Below, piece after piece: positions 1-8,212 of a stretch of 60,834 nucleotides of DNA (the stretch's first letter is position 1; each line of letters starts with the position of its first letter). The notes below the pieces were generated by a model. It had not been told where the DNA came from. It was given only the letters and a program-made list of their open reading frames with translations, and did no database searches. This stretch comes from Thermoplasmata archaeon (GTDB lineage Archaea; Thermoplasmatota; Thermoplasmata; Lutacidiplasmatales; UBA184). The stretch lies in the NCBI GenBank assembly GCA_030039135.1, contig JASHQN010000098.1, positions 1 to 60,834 on the forward strand, in the 5' to 3' direction. Made by a program: the position numbers and the translations under genes.

Positions 1-1
1 G

Positions 2-214
2 TTCCTCGGGGCGCTGCTCGGGGCCGACGTCGGCGCAAGTTCGTACGTACTCGGGATCTCGGTCTACGAGGGGATCCTCTTCTTCCACCTGGTGAACGCG
101 CTCGCGATCATCACGCAGGCGGCCGCGGTCGCGATCGCCTACGACATGTGGGAGGACCGGGAGTTCGAGAAGGAGTCCGAGGCCGGAGCGATCCCGAGGG
201 CGCGGGCGGTCTAG
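2..214 (+). CDS. C-terminal fragment of a membrane protein (5' truncated by window)
   Basis: Open reading frame entering from the left edge and ending at TAG 212-214; about 70 residues are visible. The first two thirds are hydrophobic with small residues (one or two membrane-spanning stretches), followed by a charged tail with WEDREFEKE and a final basic ARV-type end, as expected for a cytoplasmic C-terminus. I do not recognise the family and cannot assign a function from this piece. Its stop codon interlocks on CTAG with the stop of the opposing kinase gene. Third-position GC is high, matching the neighbouring genes, which supports real coding. Confidence 0.6.
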   Translation, partial: FLGALLGADVGASSYVLGISVYEGILFFHLVNALAIITQAAAVAIAYDMWEDREFEKESEAGAIPRARAV

Positions 215-921
215 GGGGCTGGCGGGGGCGCCCGGACGAGGAGAGTGAGGAGTTCCGCAGCGAGCCCGCGAGGGGCGGGCCGCGGGACACGGGCGGCGAC
301 CGCCCGACGCACGCGACGCGTGACCTCCTCCCGCCGGCCACCTCCGTTGACGAGACGGTAGCGCGCGCCGAGCGTCGGCGCGACCCACCGCTCGAAATCC
401 TGTCGCTCGAACCGCCCCGCAGCCTCGTGGCGGGCGGCGAGGGCGGGCGGGTGCCCGCGAGGATCGGCCGCGATACGCCGCCGGCGCGTTCGCTCGTTGG
501 TGTCGAGGTAGATCGTGAGGTCCGGCACGCCCCATCGCCGGTCCCGAAGAAGGGCTCGTGCGGTCCGATCCAGCGGACCGAGGATCGACGCCGGGGCGAG
601 GCCGAGGGCGACGAGCGCGCGCGAGTAGGTGATCGGGCCGAAAAATCCGGTGTCGGTGAACACGATCCGACCTCGGTGCGCTGCCGTGCGGGCCTCGGCA
701 AAGCGTCGCGCCTCTTCTCCGAGAAGGCGCCGTTCGAGACCGAGGAGCGACCGCGCCGAGCGGATCTCGAGGGAGGGGGTCGGGCGCAGGCGGCGGTAGG
801 CCTCGGGAAGGACGACGCCGCCGAGCGCCCGTGCAGCGAAGCGGGTGGCCGTGGTCTTGCCGCTCCCCGAGGGTCCCTCGATCGCGACGATCGCGCCTCT
901 CGCGGTCGGCCGGGCCCGCAT
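211..921 (-). CDS. P-loop nucleotide/nucleoside kinase-like protein
   Basis: About 236 residues. The N-terminus carries a clear Walker A loop, GPSGSGKTT, after a hydrophobic strand (AIVAIE), and a later TIYLDTNERTRRRR segment resembles the lid and adenine-binding region of the thymidylate kinase/AAA_33 kinase fold. Such proteins phosphorylate nucleotides, nucleosides or other small molecules; the substrate cannot be read from sequence. Start is taken as ATG at 921, with an in-frame GTG at 933 as the alternative; a weak AT-rich box near 946-955 fits the ATG. It faces folP across a short divergent promoter and its stop interlocks with that of the upstream convergent gene. It is distinct from the thymidylate-kinase-like pair near 23 kb. 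Confidence 0.75.
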   Translation of the reverse strand: MRARPTARGAIVAIEGPSGSGKTTATRFAARALGGVVLPEAYRRLRPTPSLEIRSARSLLGLERRLLGEEARRFAEARTAAHRGRIVFTDTGFFGPITYSRALVALGLAPASILGPLDRTARALLRDRRWGVPDLTIYLDTNERTRRRRIAADPRGHPPALAARHEAAGRFERQDFERWVAPTLGARYRLVNGGGRREEVTRRVRRAVAARVPRPAPRGLAAELLTLLVRAPPPAP

Positions 922-970
922 CGTCGTCGCCACCGCGACGCGCGGCTTACGTTCTCGCGCCGGCCGTGGC

Positions 971-982
971 CCCCTCTTTAAT
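971..982 (+). promoter_or_regulatory. TATA-like box for folP
   Basis: CCCTCTTTAATC is an AT-rich patch in otherwise GC-rich sequence. It is centred about 28 bases before the GTG at 1005, the spacing expected for an archaeal TATA box feeding a leaderless transcript. It is used here to choose the folP start. The reverse strand reads GATTAAAG and could also serve the divergent kinase gene. Confidence 0.5.
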
Positions 983-1004
983 CGCCTCGGCGGCTCCCGG
1001 GCCC

Positions 1005-2297
1005 GTGGACGAGGTCTCCGGCACGATCCCGCCGTCCCATCGGTTCGCGGCGCGCGTCCTCGAGTGGGACCGATTCCTCGAGATCGCTCGAGAGATCGAG
1101 CGCACCGATAGCGATCCCGAAGGCGTCGGCATCATGACCCGGAAGGCCCGGATCTTCCCGGTCCGGCTCGACGGCGTCTCGCTCAAGGCATCCCCCCTGT
1201 TGAAGCAGGAGCTTCTCTCGGTCGGCGGTGACGCGGCTCACGCCCGCGGCATCGCGGATCATTCCGTGGCGTCGAGCCCGGTCGTGCTGCTCGCGACGTG
1301 GGGTCAGTACCGTCGGCTGCTCCCAAAGCTCCAGCGCCAGCCGTTCCGCCTCGCCGAGATCGCCGAAGAGGTCGACCGCGCACTGCGAGCGTACGTCGCG
1401 AGCGGATCCCGGACGATCGCGGGGCCCCACCACCGGTTCACGGTCGGCGACCGGCCCCGCGTGATGGGGGTCGTCAACGTCACACCGGACTCCTTCTCGG
1501 ACGGCGGGAAGTTCCTTCAACCGGCGGCCGCAGCCGCCCTTGCCACGCGCCTCGCCGAGGAGGGGGCGAGCGTCGTCGACGTCGGCGGAGAGTCGACGCG
1601 GCCGGGAGCGACCCCGGTCTCGCCCGACGCGGAATGGGCACGGATCGGTCCGGTCCTCGAAGCGCTCCGGGGGACGCTCTCGGTGCCGATCTCGGTCGAC
1701 ACCCGCCATCCCGAGGTCGCCGCGAAGGCGGTCGAGGCGGGGGCCGACCTCGTCAACGATGTCGAGGGGCTGCGCTCGCCCGAGATGCGCCGCGTCGTGG
1801 CGCGCTCGGAGGCCGCCGCGATCGCGATGCACATGCGCGGGACCCCCGAGACGATGCAGACGAACCTGGAGTACGCCGACCTGCGCTCCGAAGTCTATCG
1901 CGCGCTCGCCGACGCGACCGACGACGCGATCCGATCCGGGATTCCGGCGGAGCGGCTCCTCATCGACCCGGGGCTCGGGTTCGGGAAGTCGGCGACCCAG
2001 AGCCTCGAGCTCCTCGTCCACGCCGGGGAGCTACGGAGCCTGGGCTACCCGGTCGTGATCGGGGCGTCGCGGAAGTCGTTCCTGGGGGCCGCCCTCGAGG
2101 GGGTCTCGCGCGACGATCGGCTCGAAGCGGGCCTCGCCGCGGCCGTGATCGCCGCCGAGCGTGGGGTCGCCCTCGTGCGAACCCACGACGTGGGACCGAC
2201 CGTACGAGCGCTCGCGGTCGTCGCAACGGCCGAGCGGGAGGCGGCCCGTCCCCCGTCGACCCGCGCTCCGCTCGTCACCGACGGGCCGGACGATTGA
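1005..2297 (+). CDS. folP: Dihydropteroate synthase with N-terminal extension domain
   Basis: Condenses 6-hydroxymethyl-7,8-dihydropterin pyrophosphate with an aryl amine (p-aminobenzoate in the classical reaction) in folate/pterin cofactor synthesis. The TIM-barrel domain begins around residue 150 with the signature MGVVNVTPDSFSDGG, followed by GGESTRPGA, DPGLGFGKS and GASRKSFLG, all typical of active FolP. Residues 1-135 form a separate N-terminal domain, with KQELLSVGGDAAHARG and LQRQPFRL, seen in a subset of two-domain dihydropteroate synthases. Start GTG 1005 is chosen from the TATA box about 28 bases upstream; further upstream in-frame starts would run into the divergent gene. Predicted length is 430 residues. 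The 3' end lies 4 bases from the opposing zinc-ribbon gene. Confidence 0.93.
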   Translation: MDEVSGTIPPSHRFAARVLEWDRFLEIAREIERTDSDPEGVGIMTRKARIFPVRLDGVSLKASPLLKQELLSVGGDAAHARGIADHSVASSPVVLLATWGQYRRLLPKLQRQPFRLAEIAEEVDRALRAYVASGSRTIAGPHHRFTVGDRPRVMGVVNVTPDSFSDGGKFLQPAAAAALATRLAEEGASVVDVGGESTRPGATPVSPDAEWARIGPVLEALRGTLSVPISVDTRHPEVAAKAVEAGADLVNDVEGLRSPEMRRVVARSEAAAIAMHMRGTPETMQTNLEYADLRSEVYRALADATDDAIRSGIPAERLLIDPGLGFGKSATQSLELLVHAGELRSLGYPVVIGASRKSFLGAALEGVSRDDRLEAGLAAAVIAAERGVALVRTHDVGPTVRALAVVATAEREAARPPSTRAPLVTDGPDD

Positions 2298-2301
2298 AGC
2301 G

Positions 2302-2481
2302 CTAGTCGAGGGGGGAACCGTCGTCCGCGACGTCGACCTCGAGCACGAGGGAGCCCAAGTAATCGCAGTCGAGGCAGTGGTAGACCTGGCCTAGGATCAT
2401 CCCCGCGCTGAGCACGATCCGGGTCGAACCGCAGGTCGGGCAGCGCAGGATCCGGTTACGGGGACTCCGGCGACGAACCAT
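2302..2481 (-). CDS. Small zinc-ribbon protein
   Basis: 59-residue protein with two CxxC knuckles (RCPTCG at C14/C17 and HCLDCD at C36/C39), spaced like a rubredoxin-type zinc ribbon, and an acidic tail. The ATG at 2481 lies inside the last codons of gyrA, and an AGGAGG sequence sits just upstream of it, so translation is probably coupled to gyrA. It closes the uS15 - DHH nuclease - gyrA run. I do not recognise a named family; nucleic-acid or protein binding is a reasonable guess from the fold only. Confidence 0.72.
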   Translation of the reverse strand: MVRRRSPRNRILRCPTCGSTRIVLSAGMILGQVYHCLDCDYLGSLVLEVDVADDGSPLD

Positions 2482-5080
2482 CGTCCTCCTCGTCATCGGG
2501 CTCGATCGGAGGCCCGGGCTCGGGAGGCGAATCGGGGAGGTCGTCCGGGGTCGGGACCTCCGCGGTCGGATCGGAAGGCTCGGCGCGGTCGGACTCGCTC
2601 GTGCTGTCGCCGCCGCTCTCCTCCACGCCGGCCTCGATGATGGCCGCGTCCCGGACCTCGTCGCCCTCGTCAAGGCGGATCACCCGGACCCCCAGGGTGT
2701 TCCGCCCCTGCGAGCGGATCCCCTTCACCGCCGTGCGGATCGTGATCCCGTTCTTCGTCGTGACGAGGAGCTCGGACGCCTCGGTCGTGGGCAGGACGGC
2801 CACGACCGTCCCGTTCCGGCCGCCCGTGCGGATCGTCCGGACGCCCTTCGCGCCGCGTTTCGTGCGGCGGTACTCCTCGGTCGGGCTTCGTTTGCCGTAG
2901 CCGGTCGACGTGAGCGACAGCAGAGTGGGAAAGCTCGGGTTCACCGGCGCCATCGCGACGACCACGTCGTCGCGCCCGCCCGAGAGGCGCACGCCGATGA
3001 CGCCGTAGGTCGCGCGGCCCATCGGTCGCACCTCGGAGATCGGGAACCGGACGAGCTGGCCACGCGCCGTCGCGAGCAGAATCTCGGTCGCCTCGTCGTC
3101 CAAGTGCGCGACCCCGACCAGTTCGTCGCCCTCCTCGAGGTTGATCGCCTGGATGCCGTTCGTGCGGATGTTCTGGAACTGGTCGAGCGTCGTCCGCTTG
3201 ACCGTGCCCCTCCGCGTGGCGAAGAACAGCGATCCCGATGCGGTGACGTCGTGGATGGGCAGGAGCGTCTGGACGCGCTCGCCCGACTTGAGCCGGGGGA
3301 GAAGGTTGACGATCGCCTTGCCCTTGGAGTGGCGGCTACCCTCGGGCAGCTCGTACGCCATCAGCTGGTAGACCCGTCCCTGGTTCGTGAAGAACAGCAC
3401 GTCGTCGTGCGTCCGCGTGACGAACGTGCGGATGACGTAGTCCTCCTCCTTGGTCTCCATGCGGATGAGGCCACGGCCGCCGCGGCGCTGGCGACGGTAC
3501 TGGTCGAGCGGGAGGCGCTTCACGTAGCCGTCCCGCGTGACGAGGACGACCACGTCGGTGTCGGGGATCAGGTCTTCGAGCGTGCGTTCGGTGAACGCGG
3601 GCACGATCGTCGTGCGCCGCGCGTCGCCGAGCCGGGTCTTGAGGTCGGTGAGCTCGTCGGCGATGAGCCGGTCGAGCCGCACCGGGGAGGCGAGGATCTC
3701 GCGCAAGGTCTGGGCGAGCGCCTCCTTCTCCGCCTTCTCCTGCTCGACCGCTTCGCGCTCGAGCGCGGTGAGGCGGGCGAGCCGCATGTCGAGGATCGCC
3801 TTCGCCTGCTCGCTCGAGAGGAGGAACTTGCCCATCAGGCTCGCCTCGGCCGCCGCCACGTCCCGCGAGCGTCGGATGATCCGGATCACTTCGTCGATGT
3901 GATCGATCGCGGTGAGGAACCCCTCGAGGAGATGGAGGCGCTCCTCGGTCTTGCGGAGGTCGAACCTCGTGCGTCGAGTGAGGACGTGCCGACGGTGATC
4001 GAGGTGGAGGACGAGGAGGTCCTTGACGGGGACCACGCGCGGCCGGCCATCGACGAGACAGAGGTTGATCACGCCGAAGCTCGTCTCGAGCGGGGTGTGC
4101 TCGTAGAGCCGGTTGAGAACGATCTCCGCTGGGGCGTCGCGCCGCATCTCGAGGACGATGCTCGTGCCGTGGCGGTCGGACTCGTCGCGCAGGTCGGTGA
4201 TGCCGTCGATCCGCTTCGTCTTGACGAGGTCGGCGATGAGCTCCAGGAGGGCGGTCTTGTTGATCTCGTAGGGGATTTCGGTGATGACGATCTCGTCGCG
4301 TCCGTCGCGCTCCCGCACCTCGGCGCGGCCGCGCAGATGGAGCGTCCCACGTCCGGTCTCGTAGGCCTCGCGGATCCCTTCGGTCGAGAGGAACCCTCCC
4401 GTGGGGAAGTCCGGTCCGGGAAGCAGCTTCAGGATCTCGTCGAGGCCCGCGTCCGGTCGCGCGAGGAGCAGCAGAAGGGCGTCGACGGTCTCCGACAGAT
4501 TGTGCGGAGGCATGTTGGTCGCCATGCCGACCGCGATCCCGGCCGACCCGTTCACGAGCAGGTTCGGCGCCTTGGACGGGACGTCGAGGGGCTCCTTGAG
4601 CGTCCCGTCGAAGTTGTCCATCCAATCGACGGTCTCCCTCTCGATGTCGAGGAGGAGCTCCTCGGCGAACGCGCTCAGTCGGGCCTCGGTGTACCGCATC
4701 GCGGCGGGCGCGTCCCCATCGATCGAGCCGAAGTTCCCCTGTCCGTCGATGAGCGGGTACCGCAGGCTGAACGGCTGGGCCATCCGGACGAGCGCGTCGT
4801 AGACCGCGATGTCGCCGTGGGGGTGGTACTTGCCGAGGACGTCGCCGACCGTGCGCGCGCTCTTGCGGAACGGCCGATCGTGGGTCGCGCCGGATTCCCA
4901 CATCGACCAGAGGATCCGGCGTTGGACGGGCTTGAGGCCGTTGCGGCCGTCGGGCAGGGCGCGCCCGACGATGACGCTCATCGCGTAATCGATGTACGAC
5001 GTGTGCATCTCCCGCTCGAGCGGGCGATCGTGGACCCGGTCGACCGGGATCGGCGGGACCGCTTCGGGGACTTCGCTCAT
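2456..5080 (-). CDS. gyrA: DNA gyrase subunit A
   Basis: 874 residues. DNA breakage-reunion subunit of type IIA topoisomerase, which with GyrB introduces negative supercoils using ATP. The N-terminal winged-helix/tower domain carries the active-site tyrosine (Tyr130 in AMRYTEARLS). The C-terminal beta-pinwheel begins with the GyrA box QRRGGRG at residues 531-537, which separates true gyrase from ParC. Start ATG 5080 overlaps the stop of the DHH nuclease as ATGA. The last 60 residues are a low-complexity acidic/proline tail (DSTSESDRAEPSD and PPEPGPPIEPDDEEDD). Gyrase in Euryarchaeota and Thermoplasmatota is considered a bacterial acquisition; here it sits inside an archaeal informational operon. 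No gyrB is in the window. Confidence 0.97.
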   Translation of the reverse strand: MSEVPEAVPPIPVDRVHDRPLEREMHTSYIDYAMSVIVGRALPDGRNGLKPVQRRILWSMWESGATHDRPFRKSARTVGDVLGKYHPHGDIAVYDALVRMAQPFSLRYPLIDGQGNFGSIDGDAPAAMRYTEARLSAFAEELLLDIERETVDWMDNFDGTLKEPLDVPSKAPNLLVNGSAGIAVGMATNMPPHNLSETVDALLLLLARPDAGLDEILKLLPGPDFPTGGFLSTEGIREAYETGRGTLHLRGRAEVRERDGRDEIVITEIPYEINKTALLELIADLVKTKRIDGITDLRDESDRHGTSIVLEMRRDAPAEIVLNRLYEHTPLETSFGVINLCLVDGRPRVVPVKDLLVLHLDHRRHVLTRRTRFDLRKTEERLHLLEGFLTAIDHIDEVIRIIRRSRDVAAAEASLMGKFLLSSEQAKAILDMRLARLTALEREAVEQEKAEKEALAQTLREILASPVRLDRLIADELTDLKTRLGDARRTTIVPAFTERTLEDLIPDTDVVVLVTRDGYVKRLPLDQYRRQRRGGRGLIRMETKEEDYVIRTFVTRTHDDVLFFTNQGRVYQLMAYELPEGSRHSKGKAIVNLLPRLKSGERVQTLLPIHDVTASGSLFFATRRGTVKRTTLDQFQNIRTNGIQAINLEEGDELVGVAHLDDEATEILLATARGQLVRFPISEVRPMGRATYGVIGVRLSGGRDDVVVAMAPVNPSFPTLLSLTSTGYGKRSPTEEYRRTKRGAKGVRTIRTGGRNGTVVAVLPTTEASELLVTTKNGITIRTAVKGIRSQGRNTLGVRVIRLDEGDEVRDAAIIEAGVEESGGDSTSESDRAEPSDPTAEVPTPDDLPDSPPEPGPPIEPDDEEDDGSSPESP

Positions 5081-6459
5081 CGGGCCTCGGCGCGCGGCGC
5101 GAGCTGCGCCGCGAGAAGGCGGTCCGCCTCGGAGAGGAACCGTTCCCAAGAACCCCGCGGGATCGTGGCCCCGCTCGCGATCCGGTGGCCGCCGCCCTCT
5201 CCCCCCACGACCCCCGCCGCGCCCCGGCAGACGTTCGCGAGATCGAGGCCACGTTGCACGAGGTCGCGAGTGCCGCGCGCGCTGACCTTCGTTCCCTCGG
5301 AGACGACGAACACCGGCCGGTGCGGGTCCAGAAGGTAGAGGATCGCCATGCCGGCCTGCGTGCCCGCGAGCGTGGTGTCGGGGCTCTCGAACCACTGGAG
5401 GAAGTTCATCGCATTTACACCCTCGGCCTCGAGGCGAAGAAGGCCGTTCAGAATCCCCTTCCTCCAGCCGTCCTCGGCCGCCCGCGCGCGCGCGGCCGCC
5501 CCGGCGTCCCCGAGGGCGAAGGCGACGCCGACCCCGGGCGTCTTCGCGCGACCCGTCGCGCTCTGCAGGTTGGAGACCTCCTCCGCGTCGAGGCCGAGAG
5601 AGGGGATGATCCAGCGGTCCTGTCCCACGACCTCGAGCGCCTCGGGCGTGGCCCCTCCCGAGCGGAGCCGATCGCGCACGGCCCCGACGAGGCGCGCGCT
5701 CTCGTCGGGGGTGAGCGTCGACGGGGGTCGGGCCGGATCGATGCCGAGACCTTCCAGGAACCGCCCCACCTCGGTCGGGCGACCCGAGAGCCCCGGGACG
5801 AACGGGTCGATGCTCGCGGTGAGCGCCGCGCCCATCGTGGGACCGAAGAGCGGGAGTCCCGGCCGCCGTAGGACGAGCGAGCGGCGCACCGCCTCGTCGA
5901 CGAGCACGGCGTTGAGGCCGCGGAACCCTCCGACGTGCTGGCGGTCGCCGATCGCTCCCGAGAGCCCCCACGGCGCATTGTCCCAATTGAGCGGGTCGAG
6001 GAAGATCGTGAAGAGCCAGGTGAGGGTGGCGGCGCACATCTCGGACATGCCGTCGACCCCCCAGTCGAGGGGATTGACGAACGCGACGTGGTCGGGCACG
6101 GCCGGAGGGGTCGGGACTCCCGGGTACTGGTGGTGGTCGAGCACCACGACCGGGTACGGATGCGGAGCGTAGAGGTCGGCCCAGGTTGCTCCGGTGTCGA
6201 CAACGAGGATCGGGCCAGCGGTCGCTCGTACCAGTTCGGCCATGCGGTCCCGTTCGACCCCGGAGAGCGCAGTGGCCTGGGCCGGGTAGCCGAGTCGAGC
6301 GAGCGCGCGCAGGGCGGACGAGGCGCTCGCGATGCCGTCGGCGTCGTAGTGGTAGATGACCCGCCAGCGCGCCCGGTGGCCGAGCAGGAGACCCCGGGCC
6401 CGCTCGAACTCGTGGCGGTAGGCCGGGTCGGCGACGAATCCGTCCGGACCCGGAGGCAT
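5077..6459 (-). CDS. RecJ-like DHH single-strand nuclease (GAN type)
   Basis: About 460 residues. A DHH-superfamily phosphoesterase with motif I HYDADGIAS (residues about 37-46), the DHH triad VVLDHHQY (about 107-114), a mid-protein DWGVDGMSE segment and the C-terminal DHHA1 signature GGGHRIASG. This is the layout of archaeal RecJ homologs, including the GINS-associated nuclease that works with CMG at the fork; family members degrade single-stranded DNA or RNA with Mn2+. Start ATG 6459 overlaps the uS15 stop (TGATG); a GTG one codon upstream is equally placed. It lies between rps15 and gyrA, both translationally coupled. Which RecJ paralog this is (GAN or an RNA-directed one) cannot be decided here. 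Confidence 0.88.
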   Translation of the reverse strand: MPPGPDGFVADPAYRHEFERARGLLLGHRARWRVIYHYDADGIASASSALRALARLGYPAQATALSGVERDRMAELVRATAGPILVVDTGATWADLYAPHPYPVVVLDHHQYPGVPTPPAVPDHVAFVNPLDWGVDGMSEMCAATLTWLFTIFLDPLNWDNAPWGLSGAIGDRQHVGGFRGLNAVLVDEAVRRSLVLRRPGLPLFGPTMGAALTASIDPFVPGLSGRPTEVGRFLEGLGIDPARPPSTLTPDESARLVGAVRDRLRSGGATPEALEVVGQDRWIIPSLGLDAEEVSNLQSATGRAKTPGVGVAFALGDAGAAARARAAEDGWRKGILNGLLRLEAEGVNAMNFLQWFESPDTTLAGTQAGMAILYLLDPHRPVFVVSEGTKVSARGTRDLVQRGLDLANVCRGAAGVVGGEGGGHRIASGATIPRGSWERFLSEADRLLAAQLAPRAEAR

Positions 6460-6914
6460 CACTCGACCTGGAGCGCCGCCCCCGCGGCCGAGTACCGCCA
6501 GTTCTCCGGAAGGCGGTGGCGGCGACGGTAGTAGCGGGCCAGGCGACGGATCCGCGATTCCATCAGGTTCAGGCCCCGGCGGTTCGCGAGGTCCTTAGGG
6601 TGGCTCTGCAGGTGGCGCTGCAAGTGCACGACGCGCTTGAGCAGGGCCTGAAGGTCGTCGGGGATCTCGGGAGCGACGCCGTGCTCGCGGAGCAGGACGA
6701 CCAGACGTTGGCCGGTCACGGCACGGGTGAGGGGGACGCCGTAGGAGTCGCGGAGCGTCTGGCCCACCAGGGCGGGCCCCATTCCACCCTTGGCGAGCTG
6801 GACGGCTTGGGCGACGACTTCCTCCGTGGTGGTGGTGACCCACTCCGGTTTCGTCAGCGGGTAGGGCCGGTGCGAGCCGGCTCGGCCCTTGTTGCCGGAG
6901 TGGATTCTCGACAC
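6459..6914 (-). CDS. rps15: Small ribosomal subunit protein uS15
   Basis: 151 residues, the usual archaeal/eukaryotic length. The N-terminal SRIHSGNKGRAGSHRP is the archaeal extension, and the C-terminal helical core (HLQSHPKDLANRRGL, then ESRIRRLARYYRRRHRLP) binds the 16S rRNA three-way junction. It starts with GTG at 6914; a TATA-like GGTTAAGTAG lies about 28 bases upstream (6938-6947), so the mRNA is probably leaderless. First gene of the uS15 - DHH nuclease - GyrA - zinc-ribbon unit. Confidence 0.96.
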   Translation of the reverse strand: MSRIHSGNKGRAGSHRPYPLTKPEWVTTTTEEVVAQAVQLAKGGMGPALVGQTLRDSYGVPLTRAVTGQRLVVLLREHGVAPEIPDDLQALLKRVVHLQRHLQSHPKDLANRRGLNLMESRIRRLARYYRRRHRLPENWRYSAAGAALQVE

Positions 6915-6968
6915 GGGAGGACGCCCACGTGGGATGGCTACTTAACCGTTGTAGCGGGCGCGGCGGAC

Positions 6969-7316
6969 TCAGGCGATTCGGTCGCTCTTCTCCTGGGCTT
7001 CCACGAGGAACTGCTTACCGGCGCTGGAGATCCGGTACCGAGCGCGAGGGGCCGCACGGGAATGTCCCGCGGCGGCGTAGTTCCCTGCGGCCTCGGCCTC
7101 CACCAAGCGGTTCCGCACGAGGAGGCCGAGGGCCAGGGGGATCTTGACGAGGTCCTGCTCGACCGCCCAGAATTTCGCTAGGAGCCGTTCGAGGTCCGCG
7201 AGCTCGAGCACCTGCTCCCGGGGCTTGCCCTCGTTCTGCGACTCGGCGCGGTTGAGCTGTTGCAGGATCGCGACCAGCGTGGCCCGGACCGGGTCGGGGG
7301 CGTCCCGTGACGGCAT
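6969..7316 (-). CDS. Small winged-helix-like protein, paralog of the next gene
   Basis: 115 residues, no named family recognised. Shares a layout with the 111-residue protein at 7455-7790: an N-terminal helix ending LNRAE, a central LLVRNRLVEA helix-turn segment, and a C-terminal strand/helix ending in a GKQFL-type element. The arrangement resembles a small winged helix that may bind nucleic acid; this is inference. A clear TATA box on the minus strand (TTTTAAGTAG, 7342-7351) lies about 30 bases before the start, so it has its own promoter, separate from the uS15 unit that follows. Confidence 0.68.
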   Translation of the reverse strand: MPSRDAPDPVRATLVAILQQLNRAESQNEGKPREQVLELADLERLLAKFWAVEQDLVKIPLALGLLVRNRLVEAEAAGNYAAAGHSRAAPRARYRISSAGKQFLVEAQEKSDRIA

Positions 7317-7454
7317 CCCCGATTACTACGCGGGGTCCTTCTACTTAAAACGGCTCGGCCTCTCTGAGCGCATCCGTCCGGCACACGCTCTTAGACCGGA
7401 ACGCGACGTACGGGCGTCCTCGATCTCCGGGCCGGTCGGTGCAGCCCGGCTCCG

Positions 7455-7790
7455 TCAGACCCGGTTGACCCGCTCGATCTCCTTCAGGAGGAGGCGCTTC
7501 CCGTCGAGCGTGATCGTGAACCGCTCGCTGACGACGCGGCCGCGGTCCCACGCGTACTCGGGGTCGGTGAGCGTGCGCGCGAGCCCGTTCGCGACGAGGA
7601 CCGAGAGCGTGCGATCGACGTCGACGAGCGTCGTCGCGGGGAACCCGACCTTCCCCAGCATGTGCCAGAGCTCCTCTTTCTCGAACCCCTCGACGCTCCC
7701 GCCCTCTTCCTCCGCGCGGTTGAGCAGCTTCAGTACCTCGACCATCTCGAGGTGCAGCTCCCGGGCCTGAGCCTCCGGCGCTTCGATCAC
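7455..7790 (-). CDS. Small winged-helix-like protein, paralog of the previous gene
   Basis: 111 residues starting at GTG 7790. Aligns by eye with the adjacent 115-residue protein: LKLLNRAEEE versus LQQLNRAESQ, then LVANGLARTL versus LLVRNRLVEA, and the C-terminal LDGKRLLLKEIE versus SAGKQFLVEAQE. Likely a tandem duplication followed by divergence. The TATA-like GGATATTTTC (about 7820-7829) on the minus strand is about 33 bases upstream. The 103-base gap to the zinc protein at 7894 holds both divergent promoters. Function unknown; a DNA-binding role would fit the predicted fold. Confidence 0.68.
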   Translation of the reverse strand: MIEAPEAQARELHLEMVEVLKLLNRAEEEGGSVEGFEKEELWHMLGKVGFPATTLVDVDRTLSVLVANGLARTLTDPEYAWDRGRVVSERFTITLDGKRLLLKEIERVNRV

Positions 7791-7893
7791 GGTGCGGAGT
7801 GCGCGGCTTCCCCCACTTGAAAATATCCTTTCACCCGAACGCTCCGCCCGAGCAGCGTCCTTTTAGACCGGGGGCGCAGGTACCGTACCGCCG

Positions 7894-8202
7894 ATGACCT
7901 GCACCTGCCGCAACCCGGCCCGTTGCCCGGTCTGTAACCAGCCGGTCCGCGTGCCGCTCTCGAACCTCGAGAACCAGGCCGGCGGCGCGATCCTCGTCGA
8001 GCGGTTCGCCCGGCGCGACTCCTCGTCGTCGCGCGAGGGCCTGCGCCGGCTCATCGAGGGCTGGGCGACGTGTCCGTCGTGCGGCCACTCGATCCATCAC
8101 GAGCATTCCCGCTCGTGCGTCGCCGAGGCGCTCACCGCCGCGGGGGTCCCGCTCTCCGAACGAGAGTCGATCTTGGCGAAGATCACGTTCCCCGAAGGTT
8201 GA
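7894..8202 (+). CDS. Cysteine-rich zinc-binding protein of unknown function
   Basis: 102 residues. The first 14 residues contain CTCRNPARCPVC, a treble-clef-like cluster, and a second cluster sits near residues 59-75 (TCPSCGHSIHHEHSRSC), so one or two zinc sites are likely. The C-terminal 25 residues are helical. A TTTTAGACC box about 30 bases upstream (around 7861-7869) supports the ATG start. It ends 10 bases before trpS and is probably co-transcribed with it. I do not recognise the family. Confidence 0.72.
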   Translation: MTCTCRNPARCPVCNQPVRVPLSNLENQAGGAILVERFARRDSSSSREGLRRLIEGWATCPSCGHSIHHEHSRSCVAEALTAAGVPLSERESILAKITFPEG

Positions 8203-8212
8203 CCGGTCGACC

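Noticed and set aside
148..981. Plus-strand open frame opposite the first kinase gene
   Set aside because: Product is low-complexity Arg/Pro/Gly sequence; the kinase with a P-loop is on the other strand.
3104..5338. Plus-strand open frame of 744 codons opposite gyrA
   Set aside because: It is the antisense shadow of gyrA in GC-rich DNA; the product is Arg/Asp/Val-rich with no domain, and gyrA on the other strand is certain.
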